Assembly: GCA_003612485.1 (NCBI GenBank)
Contig: RAZA01000002.1
Coordinates: 186,001 to 250,000 of the forward strand
DNA: 64,000 bases
Direction: 5' to 3'
Source: a bacterium D16-50
GTDB lineage: Bacteria > Bacillota > Clostridia > Lachnospirales > Lachnospiraceae
A model generated the notes under the pieces. The model ran no database searches. It had not been told where the DNA came from and worked only from the letters and a program-made list of their open reading frames with translations. Positions 16,962 through 26,052 of the stretch are shown here, one piece after another. Each line of letters starts with the position of its first letter. Position 1 is the first letter of the stretch. The position numbers and the translations under genes are program-made.

Positions 16962-19049
16962 TTATATGGACCGGAAATCCACCGCATTCTCCGCTGCGGC
17001 TTCCATATATCTCCTAAGCGCCTCATTTTCCTCCTGCGCCAGGTCCGGATCCTCCGCAAGGATCCGCTCCGCCTCCCGGGCCGCCTGCTGCAGCACGGCG
17101 GCATCCGTGTAAATATCCCCGATCTGAAAGGAGAACTCCCCGCTCTGCCTGACCCCCAGAAGCTCCCCCGGCCCTCTGAGACGCAGGTCCTCCGAGGCGA
17201 TAAAGAAGCCGTCATTTGACTTCTTCAGTATCTTCAGCCGCTCCATGGCCTCTTCCTTCTCGTTGGCGCTGACAAAGATACAGTAGCTCTGATGCTCCCC
17301 CCTGCCTACCCGTCCCCGCAGCTGATGCAGCTGGGCAAGGCCGAAGCGCTCCGCGTTCTCCACCATCATCACCGTGGCGTTGGGAACATTGATTCCCACC
17401 TCCACCACCGTGGTACTCACCAGCACATCCACTGTATGGGAGGCAAATTCCTCCATAATCCGCTTCTTGTCCCCCGGCCGCATCTTCCCATGAAGATATG
17501 CCACCTGTATATGGGAAGGCAGGACACTCTTGAGCTTTTCCGTATAATCCACCACATTTTCCATGGGGGCGCCCCCCTCCCCGGAAAATCCGTCCTGTGC
17601 ATCCTCGGCTCCCTCCACCTGAGGACAGATCACATAAACCTGTCTGCCCTGTTCCACCTCCTTGGCAATAAAGCGATACGCGGTGGCACGATAGGAAGTG
17701 TTCACCACACAGTTCTTGATGGGCAGACGGTCTGCAGGGAGCTCGTCAATGACAGATATCTGAAGATCTCCGTACAGAATGAGGGCAAGGGTTCTGGGAA
17801 TCGGCGTGGCGCTCATCACCAGAATATGGGGCTGGGCCCCTTTTTGTGCAAGCCTCTCTCTCTGCCTTACCCCGAAGCGATGCTGCTCGTCCGTGACCAC
17901 CAGCGCCAGACTGTGATACTGCACCTTCTCCTGAATCAAGGCGTGGGTGCCGATTACCAGATTCGCCTCCCCGGATGCGATGCGTCCATAGGCCTCACGC
18001 TTCTCCCCAGCGCTCATGGAACCCGTCAGAAGTACCGGGCGAAAACTACAGCCGTACTTTTTTACATAGCCCTGTACCGTCTCAAAATGCTGCAGGGCCA
18101 GCACCTCCGTAGGGGCCATCAGCGCTCCCTGATATCCGTTGGCTGCGGTCATCAGAAGAGCCAGCACTGCCACAATGGTCTTTCCCGATCCCACATCTCC
18201 CTGTACCAGACGGTTCATGCAATAGGGACTGCCCATGTCCCCCCTGATCTCCTGCCAGACCCTTTTCTGAGCCTCTGTCAGGGGAAAGGGGAGCTGTTCC
18301 AAGAACCGGACTGTATCCGCAGTCTCCTGAATCCGGTATTCGCTTGTGATCTGACGGCCATAGTCCTTACTTTTGCGCATCATAAACAGAAAAGAAAAGA
18401 ACTCGTCAAATACCAGCCGCTTTCTGGCCTGAAGCAGCTCTTCCCTTCCGGACGGGAAATGAATGGCCTCCAGCGCCGCTCTCTCGGATATCAGTCCGTT
18501 CCGCTCCAGCATTGACCCGCTGTAACGCTCAGGCAAAAATCCGTAAAAGGTCAGAGCCTGCCTCATATATTTCAGCAGAGCCTGATTGGTGAGTCCCTTC
18601 GTCAGGGAATAGCGGGGCAGAAGCTGGCCCTCTATCTTGCGGTAGTCGTCAAGGGAGAACAGCTTCGGCTGCTCCATCAGCTTATTGGCGCCCCTGCTCT
18701 GGACCATGCCCCGAAAGACATAAAAGCCTCCCTTTTTCAGAACCTTCTTCAGGAAGGGCATATTGTAGAAGGTCACAAAAATCTCCCCCGTGCCGTCCGA
18801 CAGCTTCACGTTCAGCACATGGAGGTTCCTCACTCTCTTTTCGCCAAGAATCCCCCATACACAGCCGTACACGGCGCATACCTCCCCCAGAGCCGCCTGA
18901 GCGATTCCCACCGGCTTCTGAAAAGTTTCATAATCTTTGGGATAAAAGGTCAGCAGATCCCCCACAGTATGGATATCCAGCTTTGCGAACAGCTTCTGCG
19001 TCTTTTCCCCCACGCCCTTCAGCTCCCTGATCGGAGATTGTCCGTCCAT
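16962..19049 (-). CDS. recG: ATP-dependent DNA helicase RecG
   Basis: 695 aa, full length. It has an N-terminal wedge/OB domain (IRELKGVGEKTQKLF, LSDGTGEIFVTFYN), Walker A LVQGDVGSGKTIVAV, the DEQHRFGVRQRE box, SATPIPRTL and the C-terminal QLRGRVGRGEHQSYC. RecG remodels stalled replication forks and branched DNA. Gene order rpmB, asp23, fakA, recG is conserved in many Firmicutes. Here a terminator-like hairpin sits between fakA and recG, so recG may need its own promoter. Confidence 0.97.
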   Translation of the reverse strand: MDGQSPIRELKGVGEKTQKLFAKLDIHTVGDLLTFYPKDYETFQKPVGIAQAALGEVCAVYGCVWGILGEKRVRNLHVLNVKLSDGTGEIFVTFYNMPFLKKVLKKGGFYVFRGMVQSRGANKLMEQPKLFSLDDYRKIEGQLLPRYSLTKGLTNQALLKYMRQALTFYGFLPERYSGSMLERNGLISERAALEAIHFPSGREELLQARKRLVFDEFFSFLFMMRKSKDYGRQITSEYRIQETADTVRFLEQLPFPLTEAQKRVWQEIRGDMGSPYCMNRLVQGDVGSGKTIVAVLALLMTAANGYQGALMAPTEVLALQHFETVQGYVKKYGCSFRPVLLTGSMSAGEKREAYGRIASGEANLVIGTHALIQEKVQYHSLALVVTDEQHRFGVRQRERLAQKGAQPHILVMSATPIPRTLALILYGDLQISVIDELPADRLPIKNCVVNTSYRATAYRFIAKEVEQGRQVYVICPQVEGAEDAQDGFSGEGGAPMENVVDYTEKLKSVLPSHIQVAYLHGKMRPGDKKRIMEEFASHTVDVLVSTTVVEVGINVPNATVMMVENAERFGLAQLHQLRGRVGRGEHQSYCIFVSANEKEEAMERLKILKKSNDGFFIASEDLRLRGPGELLGVRQSGEFSFQIGDIYTDAAVLQQAAREAERILAEDPDLAQEENEALRRYMEAAAENAVDFRSI

Positions 19050-19147
19050 ATATCTCGCCCCTTTTCACACTGTCTCGTTCCTCGTATTGTTTTCCTGATG
19101 CGGCATAAAGCCAATAGAAAACAGGCCGCCTGCTCCACAGAAATCGG

Positions 19148-19194
19148 AAAACGGCAAAGACCGCCTGCCGCAGCGCAGCTTCGTCCTTGCCGTT
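19148..19194 (-). terminator. Stem-loop between fakA and recG
   Basis: Minus-strand AACGGCAAGGAC (19194-19183) pairs with GTCTTTGCCGTT (19161-19150), 12 pairs with one G-U, followed by TTTT. The 21-nt loop can form an inner GC-rich stem. Confidence 0.6.
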
Positions 19195-19226
19195 GAGCCT
19201 TTCCTCCGAAGCCCTTTGAGGCCCCG

Positions 19227-20921
19227 TTATTCTACTGACACAATATAATAATAGATCGGCTGGCCGCCGTACTGCAGCTCGATGTCACAGTCGGGATAGC
19301 TTTCCGCAACCTGTCCCCGGAAGGCCTCGGCCTCCTCCTCTTTCACGTCGCTGCCATAATAAATACTGATCAGCTCTGATTCCTCTCCCATCATCCCGGA
19401 GATGGTATCCTTTGCCACGCTGCCCATGTCTCCGCCCACAGCCAGAATCCCCTGATCACCGATTCCCATGTAATCGCCTTTTTTGATCTCCTTGTCATCG
19501 ATGACCGTGTCCCGCACCGCATAGGTCACTTCACCGGTGCTGACATTCTTGATTTCCCTTATCATGTTCTCTTCATTTTCATCGGCGGACAACTCCGGCA
19601 TAAAGTTGATCACTGCCGTAATGCCCTGCGGAATGGTTCTGGTAGGGATTACAAATAAGTCTTTTTCCGTGGTCAGCTCCGCCGCCTGATTTGCCGCAAG
19701 GATGATATTTTTGTTGTTTGGCAGAATAAATACGGTCTTGGCGTTCACCTTCTCCACCGCCTCCAAAATGTCAGCGGTGCTGGGATTCATGGTCTGGCCG
19801 CCCTCGATGATATAGTCAACTCCCAGACTCCTGAATATCTCATGAATGCCGTCTCCCACAGACACGGCGATGAAGCCGAAATCCTTGGGCGGCCCTGCCT
19901 TTGCAGCCTCCTGCGCTGCCTGAGACTCCTTGGGGGCCGCGCTCTCCTTCTGGGACATCTTGAACAGCTTCTCCTGATGCTCCAGCCGCATGTTGTCGAT
20001 CTTCATGTTGGAAAGTGCTCCATACTTCAATGCCTTCTGGATGGCCAGACCAGGGTCATTGGTATGTACGTGCACCTTTACTATATCCTCATCTGCCACA
20101 CATACAATAGAATCGCCTATAGACTCCAGATATGCCTTGAAATCCATCTCCATCTTGATGTTGAAGGTTTTGTTCAGCATAATAATGAACTCGGTACAGT
20201 ACCCGAACTTGATTTCCGTCTCTTCCTCCAGATTCTGTCTGGTTCCGTTACCCGCCGCCTGCACGGTAGGCGCCTGCACGGAGAAATCGATCTCCTTGCC
20301 CAGATAGGCGTCCAGAGCCCCTGCCAGAACCTCCACCAGCCCCTGCCCGCCGGAGTCCACCACTCCTGCCTGCTTGAGCACCGGCAGCATCTCCGGAGTC
20401 TGACTAAGAACGTATCTGGCATGCTCGATGACGCCTGCCAGAAAGGCCTCCATGTCATCGCCCACGCCGTCCGCCGCCAGCGCCTTGGCCTTGTCCGCCG
20501 CCCCTCTGGCCACAGTGAGAATCGTTCCCTCCTTGGGCTTCATCACCGCCTTGTACGCGGTCTCCACGGCCTTATCCAAAGCCTCCACTAAAACGGGAAT
20601 CGTCAAAATCTCTTCTTCCTTGATCCTTTTCGTAAATCCCCGCAGAAGCTGGGAAAGGATAACGCCGGAATTTCCTCTCGCCCCCCTCAGGGAACCGCTG
20701 GAAATTGCCTTGCAGACAGCATTCATGTCAACATCGTCCCCCAGCGCCGACACCTCTCTCGCCGCAGACATAATCGTCATGGTCATATTCGTGCCCGTAT
20801 CCCCGTCAGGTACCGGAAAGACATTCAATTCATTGATCCACTCTTTCTTGCTCTCCAAATTTTTTGCACCGGCAAAGAACATCCTAGAAAGCATTTTAGC
20901 GTCGATTTGCTGTACACTCAC
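19227..20921 (-). CDS. fakA: DAK2-domain protein, fatty acid kinase FakA/YloV-like
   Basis: 564 aa from a GTG at 20921 with AAGGAGG eight nucleotides upstream; the first seven codons of the longer frame are that ribosome binding site. The N-terminal DhaL-like domain has NVFPVPDGDTGTNMTMT, whose aspartates bind Mg-ATP, and SLRGARGNSGVILSQ. The C-terminal half is the FakA domain (FVIPTRTIPQGITAV). It phosphorylates fatty acids held by DegV/FakB proteins. It follows asp23 by 13 nt and is certainly cotranscribed with it. The linker at about residues 315-345 is Ala/Lys/Glu-rich and variable. Confidence 0.93.
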   Translation of the reverse strand: MSVQQIDAKMLSRMFFAGAKNLESKKEWINELNVFPVPDGDTGTNMTMTIMSAAREVSALGDDVDMNAVCKAISSGSLRGARGNSGVILSQLLRGFTKRIKEEEILTIPVLVEALDKAVETAYKAVMKPKEGTILTVARGAADKAKALAADGVGDDMEAFLAGVIEHARYVLSQTPEMLPVLKQAGVVDSGGQGLVEVLAGALDAYLGKEIDFSVQAPTVQAAGNGTRQNLEEETEIKFGYCTEFIIMLNKTFNIKMEMDFKAYLESIGDSIVCVADEDIVKVHVHTNDPGLAIQKALKYGALSNMKIDNMRLEHQEKLFKMSQKESAAPKESQAAQEAAKAGPPKDFGFIAVSVGDGIHEIFRSLGVDYIIEGGQTMNPSTADILEAVEKVNAKTVFILPNNKNIILAANQAAELTTEKDLFVIPTRTIPQGITAVINFMPELSADENEENMIREIKNVSTGEVTYAVRDTVIDDKEIKKGDYMGIGDQGILAVGGDMGSVAKDTISGMMGEESELISIYYGSDVKEEEAEAFRGQVAESYPDCDIELQYGGQPIYYYIVSVE

Positions 20922-20934
20922 GATAAAATCCTCC

Positions 20935-21279
20935 TTAATCAATCACTCTCACACCATCCACGTAGATGTTGATCTTTTCGATTTCGATGCCGGTAAACTC
21001 CTCCACCTTGTACTTCACATTGCTGATAAGGTTGTCCGCCACCGCCAATATACTCACGCCATAGGCGACGATGACATGGAAATCAAGAATCAGCTTATTA
21101 TTGTGCAGCGCCACCGTGATGCCCCTTGTGATGCTGTCCATCTTCAAAAGTCTCACCAGACCATCCTTCATATTGACGCCCGCCATGCCCACGATGCCAA
21201 AGCATTCCACGGCAACACTTCCTGCGTACTGGGCTATCACTTCATTGTGGACTACGATTTTTCCCATATGGGTATTCAT
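20935..21279 (-). CDS. Asp23/Gls24 family protein (YloU-like)
   Basis: 114 aa from the ATG at 21279, preceded by AGAGG at 7 nt. A second ATG at 21300 is possible. The sequence GKIVVHNEVIAQYAGSVAVECFGIVGMAG and DGVRVID at the end define the Asp23 family. Members are cell-envelope-stress related and often found beside fakA. The exact role is not known. A plausible minus-strand promoter with TTGGGG, a 17-nt spacer and TAATAT lies upstream near 21360-21395. Confidence 0.9.
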   Translation of the reverse strand: MNTHMGKIVVHNEVIAQYAGSVAVECFGIVGMAGVNMKDGLVRLLKMDSITRGITVALHNNKLILDFHVIVAYGVSILAVADNLISNVKYKVEEFTGIEIEKINIYVDGVRVID

Positions 21280-21429
21280 AGAAGAACCTCTCATGTCCAT
21301 CCCCCATCCTTTCCTTCATGATAAAATGTTCATCCATCCTCAAAAAGCCAGACATATATTAACCATATTAACAGTTTTCCCCAAAAAAAGAAACTATAAA
21401 TGTAAAATTTAAAAAAACTTTTTTTTCGC

Positions 21430-21458
21430 TTGCTTTTCCTATATATTTCTGGTAAAAT
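21430..21458 (+). promoter_or_regulatory. rpmB promoter
   Basis: TTGCTT (21430-21435), 17-nt spacer, TAAAAT (21453-21458), in an AT-rich stretch between the divergent asp23 and rpmB genes. Confidence 0.65.
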
Positions 21459-21540
21459 ATCACTGTTGTGAATAAAATCTAAGGCGTATGATCATATAAA
21501 CCATATGATGATAAAACGCAGATGTCGAGGAGGTGTCAAG

Positions 21541-21726
21541 ATGGCCAAGTGTGATATTTGTGGCAAGGGCGTTCATTTTGGAAACAATGTGAGCCATTCA
21601 AATAGAAAAACCCGTACAATGTGGAAGCCCAATGTCAAGAGAGTAAAATGCAAGGTGAACGGCGGAAACAAGAGATTGCATGTCTGCACCGCTTGCCTGA
21701 AGTCCGGTAAGGTCGAGAGAGCTTAA
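21541..21726 (+). CDS. rpmB: 50S ribosomal protein bL28
   Basis: 61 aa from the ATG at 21541, with GAGGAGGTG (21527-21535) upstream. It begins MAKCDICGKGVHFGNNVSHS and keeps CTACLKSGKVERA, so it is the zinc-binding (CxxC...CxxC) paralogue type of L28. It is a structural protein of the large subunit. It is monocistronic with its own promoter and terminator, divergent from asp23 as in many Firmicutes. Confidence 0.97.
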   Translation: MAKCDICGKGVHFGNNVSHSNRKTRTMWKPNVKRVKCKVNGGNKRLHVCTACLKSGKVERA

Positions 21727-21772
21727 CACGCTTCTGCGGTGCTTTTAAAACATGGAAAGACTTATGGCTTGA

Positions 21773-21806
21773 AACGGTATAGCCCCAAAGGGCTGTGCCG
21801 TTTTTT
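21773..21806 (+). terminator. Intrinsic terminator of rpmB
   Basis: Stem AACGGTATAGCCC / GGGCTGTGCCGTT with a CAAA loop followed by TTTTTT, 47 nt after the rpmB stop. Confidence 0.9.
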
Positions 21807-21975
21807 CTTATGCCTTTTTCTTTTGGCCGCATTTATTGCAAAAAACGCTGTCCAACACTAGTATATTCCCGCATTCTTCACATTTCATTTTTTGTATACC
21901 GTTTTTGTATACCGTCCTTCAGGGGGCAGCCTCCCCTCTCAGGGCAGTCTTCTCCCCTTTTCCGGCGCCTACCCT

Positions 21976-22116
21976 TCAATCGCTGCAGAAACAATGATAG
22001 CCCACAAACAGCAGGACGGCAATGATGATCAGGCCGGTCAGCCGGTTATGGGCAATCAGCATGATAAGCATCCCTATTGCAATCAAAAAGGCAGCTAGAC
22101 CAATCATTTTCTTCAT
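21976..22116 (-). CDS. Small membrane protein, 46 aa
   Basis: ATG at 22116, stop at 21976. The peptide MKKMIGLAAFLIAIGMLIML is followed by a short polar turn (AHNRLTG) and a second hydrophobic segment LIIIAVLLFVGYHCF, so it should be a two-helix hairpin in the membrane with both ends inside. The upstream GTGGGGAA is a modest ribosome binding site. I recall similar unnamed small proteins beside ytfJ in Lachnospiraceae, but I have no searched evidence. It lies about 130 nt after ytfJ and may be the end of that sporulation-linked operon. The rest of the 21807-22245 gap holds nothing else I can support. Confidence 0.55.
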   Translation of the reverse strand: MKKMIGLAAFLIAIGMLIMLIAHNRLTGLIIIAVLLFVGYHCFCSD

Positions 22117-22245
22117 GGCTATTCCCCACGGCGCCCCCTTCGCAGACACGCCATGTTATCCTTAAGCTCCATATCACTCTAGTATATGCGCCGCAGGCAT
22201 CAAATAGCCTCCCGCCCTTTTGATTTTAAATCCGAGATACTGTCT

Positions 22246-22668
22246 CTATTTTGATTCGGGGAATGCGATATCCACCACCTCCGCGTCGGATATCTGTCCC
22301 TCTTTCGCCTCATGGCTTTTTTCCTTTGGCTTGGTGAACTTCTCCACAAAATCCGGAATCATGTCCAGCACCTTGGTGACTGCATCCTGATTCTTGATGT
22401 TCACCAGCTTGACAGCGCCGTTTTTGATCACAAGCACCGCGCTGGGGGTCATCTTTCCGCCCAGTCCTCCCGCGCCCGACGCCGCATTCTTCTGGCCGTT
22501 GCTCCCCGCTCCGGCCCCTACGCCGAAGGTCACGTCCACAAGAGGCAGGATGATCGTATCACCGATGTTGGTAGCCTCTCCCACCACAGTCTTGGTGGAC
22601 AGCACCGTGTCCATTCCCTTCAACAGCGATTCCACCACTCCCTGAAACTGATTTTCCTTGTCTGCCAT
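22246..22668 (-). CDS. ytfJ: GerW/YtfJ family sporulation protein
   Basis: 140 aa from the ATG at 22668, which has GGAGG six nucleotides upstream. It shows the family block VVGEATNIGDTIILPLVDVTFGVG, then a Gly/Ala-rich stretch and GGKMTPSAVLVIKNG. YtfJ (GerW) is a spore protein needed for normal germination in Bacillus. Its presence is the main evidence in this window that the organism forms spores. The DUF2953 gene just upstream is a frequent neighbour and the pair is likely cotranscribed. Confidence 0.93.
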   Translation of the reverse strand: MADKENQFQGVVESLLKGMDTVLSTKTVVGEATNIGDTIILPLVDVTFGVGAGAGSNGQKNAASGAGGLGGKMTPSAVLVIKNGAVKLVNIKNQDAVTKVLDMIPDFVEKFTKPKEKSHEAKEGQISDAEVVDIAFPESK

Positions 22669-22689
22669 TTTTTCCTCCATTCCGAAGGC

Positions 22690-23691
22690 CTAGGCGGAAA
22701 GCTTCCTCTCCGCCTTCATCCTCCTGATAAGCTTATACATCTTCAATCCATTTACCAGCAGAACCCATATGGTAATGCGGCCGGATACGTCAAACTCGCC
22801 CTCCAGCACCTTTTTCTCAAAATCCGGAGTCACCCAAAACCCCGGCCTCCACGCCGCGGCAACCATGCAGCAGAGTCCGTATGCATAGCCCGTGGTATCC
22901 GGAGCGCCTGTGCCGAAACGGATATTTGCCCTGACACGCCTTGGGCGTATGCTCTTGAGCATCTTTCCCAATGCTGTCAGCGACTCCGAAATCAGCAGCT
23001 TCGTCTCCTCTTCCTGCAGCAGATTTACATAATAGGATATATTCTCCCAAATCTTCTTTATTTTATCATACAAGGTCCAAAATGTGTACTTTATCTTTTG
23101 CAGCTTGGCCCTCAGTTTCCACAGAGGCCCCTGCCTCATCTCTTCCCCGCAGGGAGTCTCTCCCGCATCGGCCGGCCCGCAGCCACAGCCGTCTGTCTCT
23201 TTGGCATCCCTTCCGGCGCTGCCGTCCTTCTTCTCCCCCCTATTGTCACCGGTCACGCAGGGTTCTTGTCTCTCATCGTCCCCTGCCCCGCCGCTTCCGG
23301 TTCTGCCCCCGTCCTTTTCCCCGGTCTCTTTTCCGCTCTTCTTCCCCGCGGCGCCCTTTCCTTTGCCGGACTTCTCTTTTTTCTTTTTTCTCTTCCTCCC
23401 GCTTCCGGCCTTCTCTTCCTCCCCGAAGGCAAGTCCCTGATCATACAGAGAAAAGCACAATACCTTGACCTTGAGCCGTCCGGGATCCGGATATCTGCAG
23501 ACTGCCCGCACCAATCCCAACAGCCACCTAACATTTACCGTCAGTCCAAAAGCCTCCGGCTCCCTGAAGCCGCGGACGCGGTACGTCAGAGGGAAGAACA
23601 GAACCAGAAGCAGGCTCGCCGCTGCCAGAGCCGCCAAGACCAGAAGCACTATGCCCAGCACGGCCAGAATCCCCAAACATATGTCTAACAT
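22690..23691 (-). CDS. DUF2953 domain protein, membrane-anchored
   Basis: 333 aa from the ATG at 23691 (AAGGAG upstream). One N-terminal transmembrane helix (LGILAVLGIVLLVLAALAAA) is followed by a short beta-rich part (LTYRVRGFREPE) and then a ~110-residue Lys/Gly/Glu-rich insert (KRKKKKEKSGKGKGA, EKDGGRTGSGGAG). The conserved C-terminal DUF2953 region contains RRVRANIRFGTGAPDTTGYAYG. In Firmicutes this family is found next to ytfJ, and a sporulation link is inferred. The highly charged insert is much longer than the core needs and is probably disordered. Confidence 0.85.
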   Translation of the reverse strand: MLDICLGILAVLGIVLLVLAALAAASLLLVLFFPLTYRVRGFREPEAFGLTVNVRWLLGLVRAVCRYPDPGRLKVKVLCFSLYDQGLAFGEEEKAGSGRKRKKKKEKSGKGKGAAGKKSGKETGEKDGGRTGSGGAGDDERQEPCVTGDNRGEKKDGSAGRDAKETDGCGCGPADAGETPCGEEMRQGPLWKLRAKLQKIKYTFWTLYDKIKKIWENISYYVNLLQEEETKLLISESLTALGKMLKSIRPRRVRANIRFGTGAPDTTGYAYGLCCMVAAAWRPGFWVTPDFEKKVLEGEFDVSGRITIWVLLVNGLKMYKLIRRMKAERKLSA

Positions 23692-24008
23692 CGCAGATAC
23701 TCCTTCAATGCACAGTCTCCTCTGGCCTGCAGACATTCCCTCACGATCTTCTCAACCACGGATATGGCCTCTTCCCGATCCCCGGCAATCCCTACGATAT
23801 ACGGGGGATACTTCTTGTAGTAGCTGCCGGCCAGCTCCTTCCCGTCGTACAGCTCCAGCTGGTCCGATTTGCCCCGGCAGAGCGCAATCACAAAAACACC
23901 GGAAAAAATCGGCCTTTTTTCCAGCCTTTTCATGATTCTATCCAAATTCTTCTCTTTAATGCTCTCTCCCAGATACAATTTGGGATGAAATGCAAGTCCG
24001 AAAGCCAT
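23685..24008 (-). CDS. Conserved hypothetical protein, 107 aa
   Basis: No recognised domain. The protein is soluble, with SGVFVIALCRGKSDQLELYDG in the middle and a basic-acidic helix VVEKIVRECLQARGD near the end. It overlaps the start of the DUF2953 gene by 7 nt, which points to translational coupling and a shared role in the ytfJ-DUF2953 set. The window gives no basis for a specific function. Confidence 0.65.
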   Translation of the reverse strand: MAFGLAFHPKLYLGESIKEKNLDRIMKRLEKRPIFSGVFVIALCRGKSDQLELYDGKELAGSYYKKYPPYIVGIAGDREEAISVVEKIVRECLQARGDCALKEYLRC

Positions 24009-24071
24009 ACACGAATTCCTTTACTCCGCAGCCACGCGCCGAAACGGCGGCTGCGCCTGCCTCAGGGAGCC

Positions 24072-24524
24072 TCAATAATACTTCCGGCTTCCCCATAAAT
24101 TGCATCTTTTCAGCTCAAGATACTCATCATATGCCCTTTCCAGAATCTGCTTCTCATTGGAAAATTTCAGCAGATGATACGCTTCGTGGTATTTATAGAA
24201 CCCTGAATCCATGAAATATTCTTCCTTTTGCGGCTTGCTGTAATAGCTGTCCGCCATCATCAGATACCAATGCACTTCCTTCTCCACCACATCCTCAGGC
24301 ACATTAAAGGTATATTCGCTTTTTCCCACATATTTTATGATTGTAGCCTTAGCCCCGGACTCCTCCAGCACCTCCCGCAGCGCAGTCTCTTTGAACTCCT
24401 CGCCCTGCTCTACCGTACCCTTCGGCAATACCCAGCCCTCGTACTTATTCTTGTAATTCTTATACAAAAGAAGGATCTTTCCCCGAAAAATTACCACACC
24501 TCCACAGCTTATCGCCTCTAACAT
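24072..24524 (-). CDS. NUDIX hydrolase
   Basis: 150 aa from the ATG at 24524; an ATG at 24536 also exists but sits directly on the GGGAGG. The complete Nudix box is GTVEQGEEFKETALREVLEE followed by SGA, giving the GX5EX7REUXEEXGU pattern, so metal-dependent cleavage of a nucleoside-diphosphate-linked substrate is expected. The start EAISCGGVVIFRGKILLLYK resembles members acting on diadenosine polyphosphates or nucleotide sugars; the substrate is not predictable. The C-terminal third (HLLKFSNEKQILERAYDEYL) is a helical extension. Confidence 0.9.
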   Translation of the reverse strand: MLEAISCGGVVIFRGKILLLYKNYKNKYEGWVLPKGTVEQGEEFKETALREVLEESGAKATIIKYVGKSEYTFNVPEDVVEKEVHWYLMMADSYYSKPQKEEYFMDSGFYKYHEAYHLLKFSNEKQILERAYDEYLELKRCNLWGSRKYY

Positions 24525-24605
24525 TACAGATAACATTCCTCCCGATTGGTGTGCTGCCCGCTTTACTAAAAACAGTATAGTCCAATCTTCCGGGAAGTGC
24601 AACAC

Positions 24606-26015
24606 TTATTTTTTGCCGTCGAAGTAGGCCCTGAACAATCCTTTTGCGATAGGGATGGCATAGTCTGCGCTGTTTCCTGCCTTTTCCAAGATGATCGTAA
24701 TGCAGATTTCCGGATCCTGTGCCGGAGCAAAGCCCGTAAACCATGCATGGCAGTCCTTTTTCGACTCGTCAAATTCCGCAGACCCCGTCTTGCCTGCCAC
24801 GGTGTACTCCTCCCCGGACAGCTTCTTGCCGTTGCCGTTCTCCACCACGGACGTCATCAGCTCCCTCAGCACCGCTGCCTCCTCCCCGGTCATAAGCCGC
24901 CCATAGATGCTGGGTTCAAAGGATTTCACCCTCTGTCCCTCATCGTTTTCCACATGATCCACCACATAGGGCTTCATCAGAATCCCCCCCTTGGCGATGG
25001 CGCTGGTAATCATATGCAGATGCATGGGCGTGACCTGCGTCTTCCCCTGACCGAAGGCAGTCTGCATCTTCTCCGCCTCGGTCATGTCCTCCGACAGCAC
25101 CACGCTGCTTTTAGAATGGGGCATGGTCATAGGCAGAGACTCCCCGAACAGCAGCTCATCCAAGGTGTCCTGAAACATTTCCCAGTCCAGCCCGATCCCC
25201 ATGCTGGCAAAGGAGCAGTTGCAGGAATTGGCAAAGGAGCTATCAAAGTCCACCCACCCATGCCTCACGCCGTTGAAGCATCCGATGCGGCTGTCTCCCG
25301 CCTCGAAATGTCCCTTGCATTGAAAAGAATACTCCTCATATGCCGTGGGATTCTGCCGCATATACTCCAGCGCAGTGACGATCTTGAAGGTGGAGCCCGG
25401 AGGATACAGTCCCTGCGTGGCTCTATTTAAGAGCACAGAGCTGGTCTCGCTCTCCACCACGGAATCCCAGATTTCTCCGATCTCGTTGGGGTCGAAGTCA
25501 GGATGTGACACCATGGCCAGCACCTTGCCCGTAGACACTTCCGTCACCACGATGGCCCCTTGATAGGAGCCCAGCAAAGAGTCCGCCTGCCGCTGCAGCT
25601 CCACATCCAGAGTGGTATAGACGCTGTCCCCCGGATTCTTCACACCCGCCATATCGTTCTCGGCCCTATTGGACAGAGAGGTGTGCGTATTGATCAGATA
25701 ATAATTGGACAGAGCCTCCACTCCAATCCGTCCTCTGGTGGAGTATCCCACCACATGGGAAAACAGTCTGCCGTAAGGATACACTCTGGTTTCGTTCTGC
25801 TCTCTGTCGACCACGGTCTGGGCAAGGATTTCGCCGTCCCCGGAATAGATTGTTCCCCTATAATTTCTGGAAAGAAGGATTTCCTGTCTGGAATTATAGC
25901 TGTTGTTGATCATCTCCTCCTCGCTGGTAGAGGTAAAGTATGCCAGATATCCTATGAGCGCTGCAAACAGCACCCCGAAGAAGACGCTTGTGGCTGCTAT
26001 CCCCCGTCTGCTCAT
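24606..26015 (-). CDS. Penicillin-binding protein, class B-like transpeptidase (PbpA type)
   Basis: About 469 aa from the ATG at 26015, 37 nt after the ftsW/rodA-like stop. One N-terminal membrane helix (IAATSVFFGVLFAALIGYLA) is followed by a short pedestal (RGTIYSGDGEILAQT) and the transpeptidase domain. The active-site motifs are SxxK in PPGSTFKIV, SxN in FANSCNCSF and KTG in VAGKTGSAEFDESK. It cross-links peptidoglycan outside the membrane and pairs with the adjacent SEDS glycosyltransferase. The frame is open another 147 codons upstream, to 26456, over the FtsW tail. That extension is Glu/Pro/Gln-rich without helices, and I prefer the downstream start, although its ribosome binding site is weak. 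Confidence 0.88.
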   Translation of the reverse strand: MSRRGIAATSVFFGVLFAALIGYLAYFTSTSEEEMINNSYNSRQEILLSRNYRGTIYSGDGEILAQTVVDREQNETRVYPYGRLFSHVVGYSTRGRIGVEALSNYYLINTHTSLSNRAENDMAGVKNPGDSVYTTLDVELQRQADSLLGSYQGAIVVTEVSTGKVLAMVSHPDFDPNEIGEIWDSVVESETSSVLLNRATQGLYPPGSTFKIVTALEYMRQNPTAYEEYSFQCKGHFEAGDSRIGCFNGVRHGWVDFDSSFANSCNCSFASMGIGLDWEMFQDTLDELLFGESLPMTMPHSKSSVVLSEDMTEAEKMQTAFGQGKTQVTPMHLHMITSAIAKGGILMKPYVVDHVENDEGQRVKSFEPSIYGRLMTGEEAAVLRELMTSVVENGNGKKLSGEEYTVAGKTGSAEFDESKKDCHAWFTGFAPAQDPEICITIILEKAGNSADYAIPIAKGLFRAYFDGKK

Positions 26016-26052
26016 GGGATGCCCCGCCTTTCCTCTCCCTGCGCTTTTTCCT

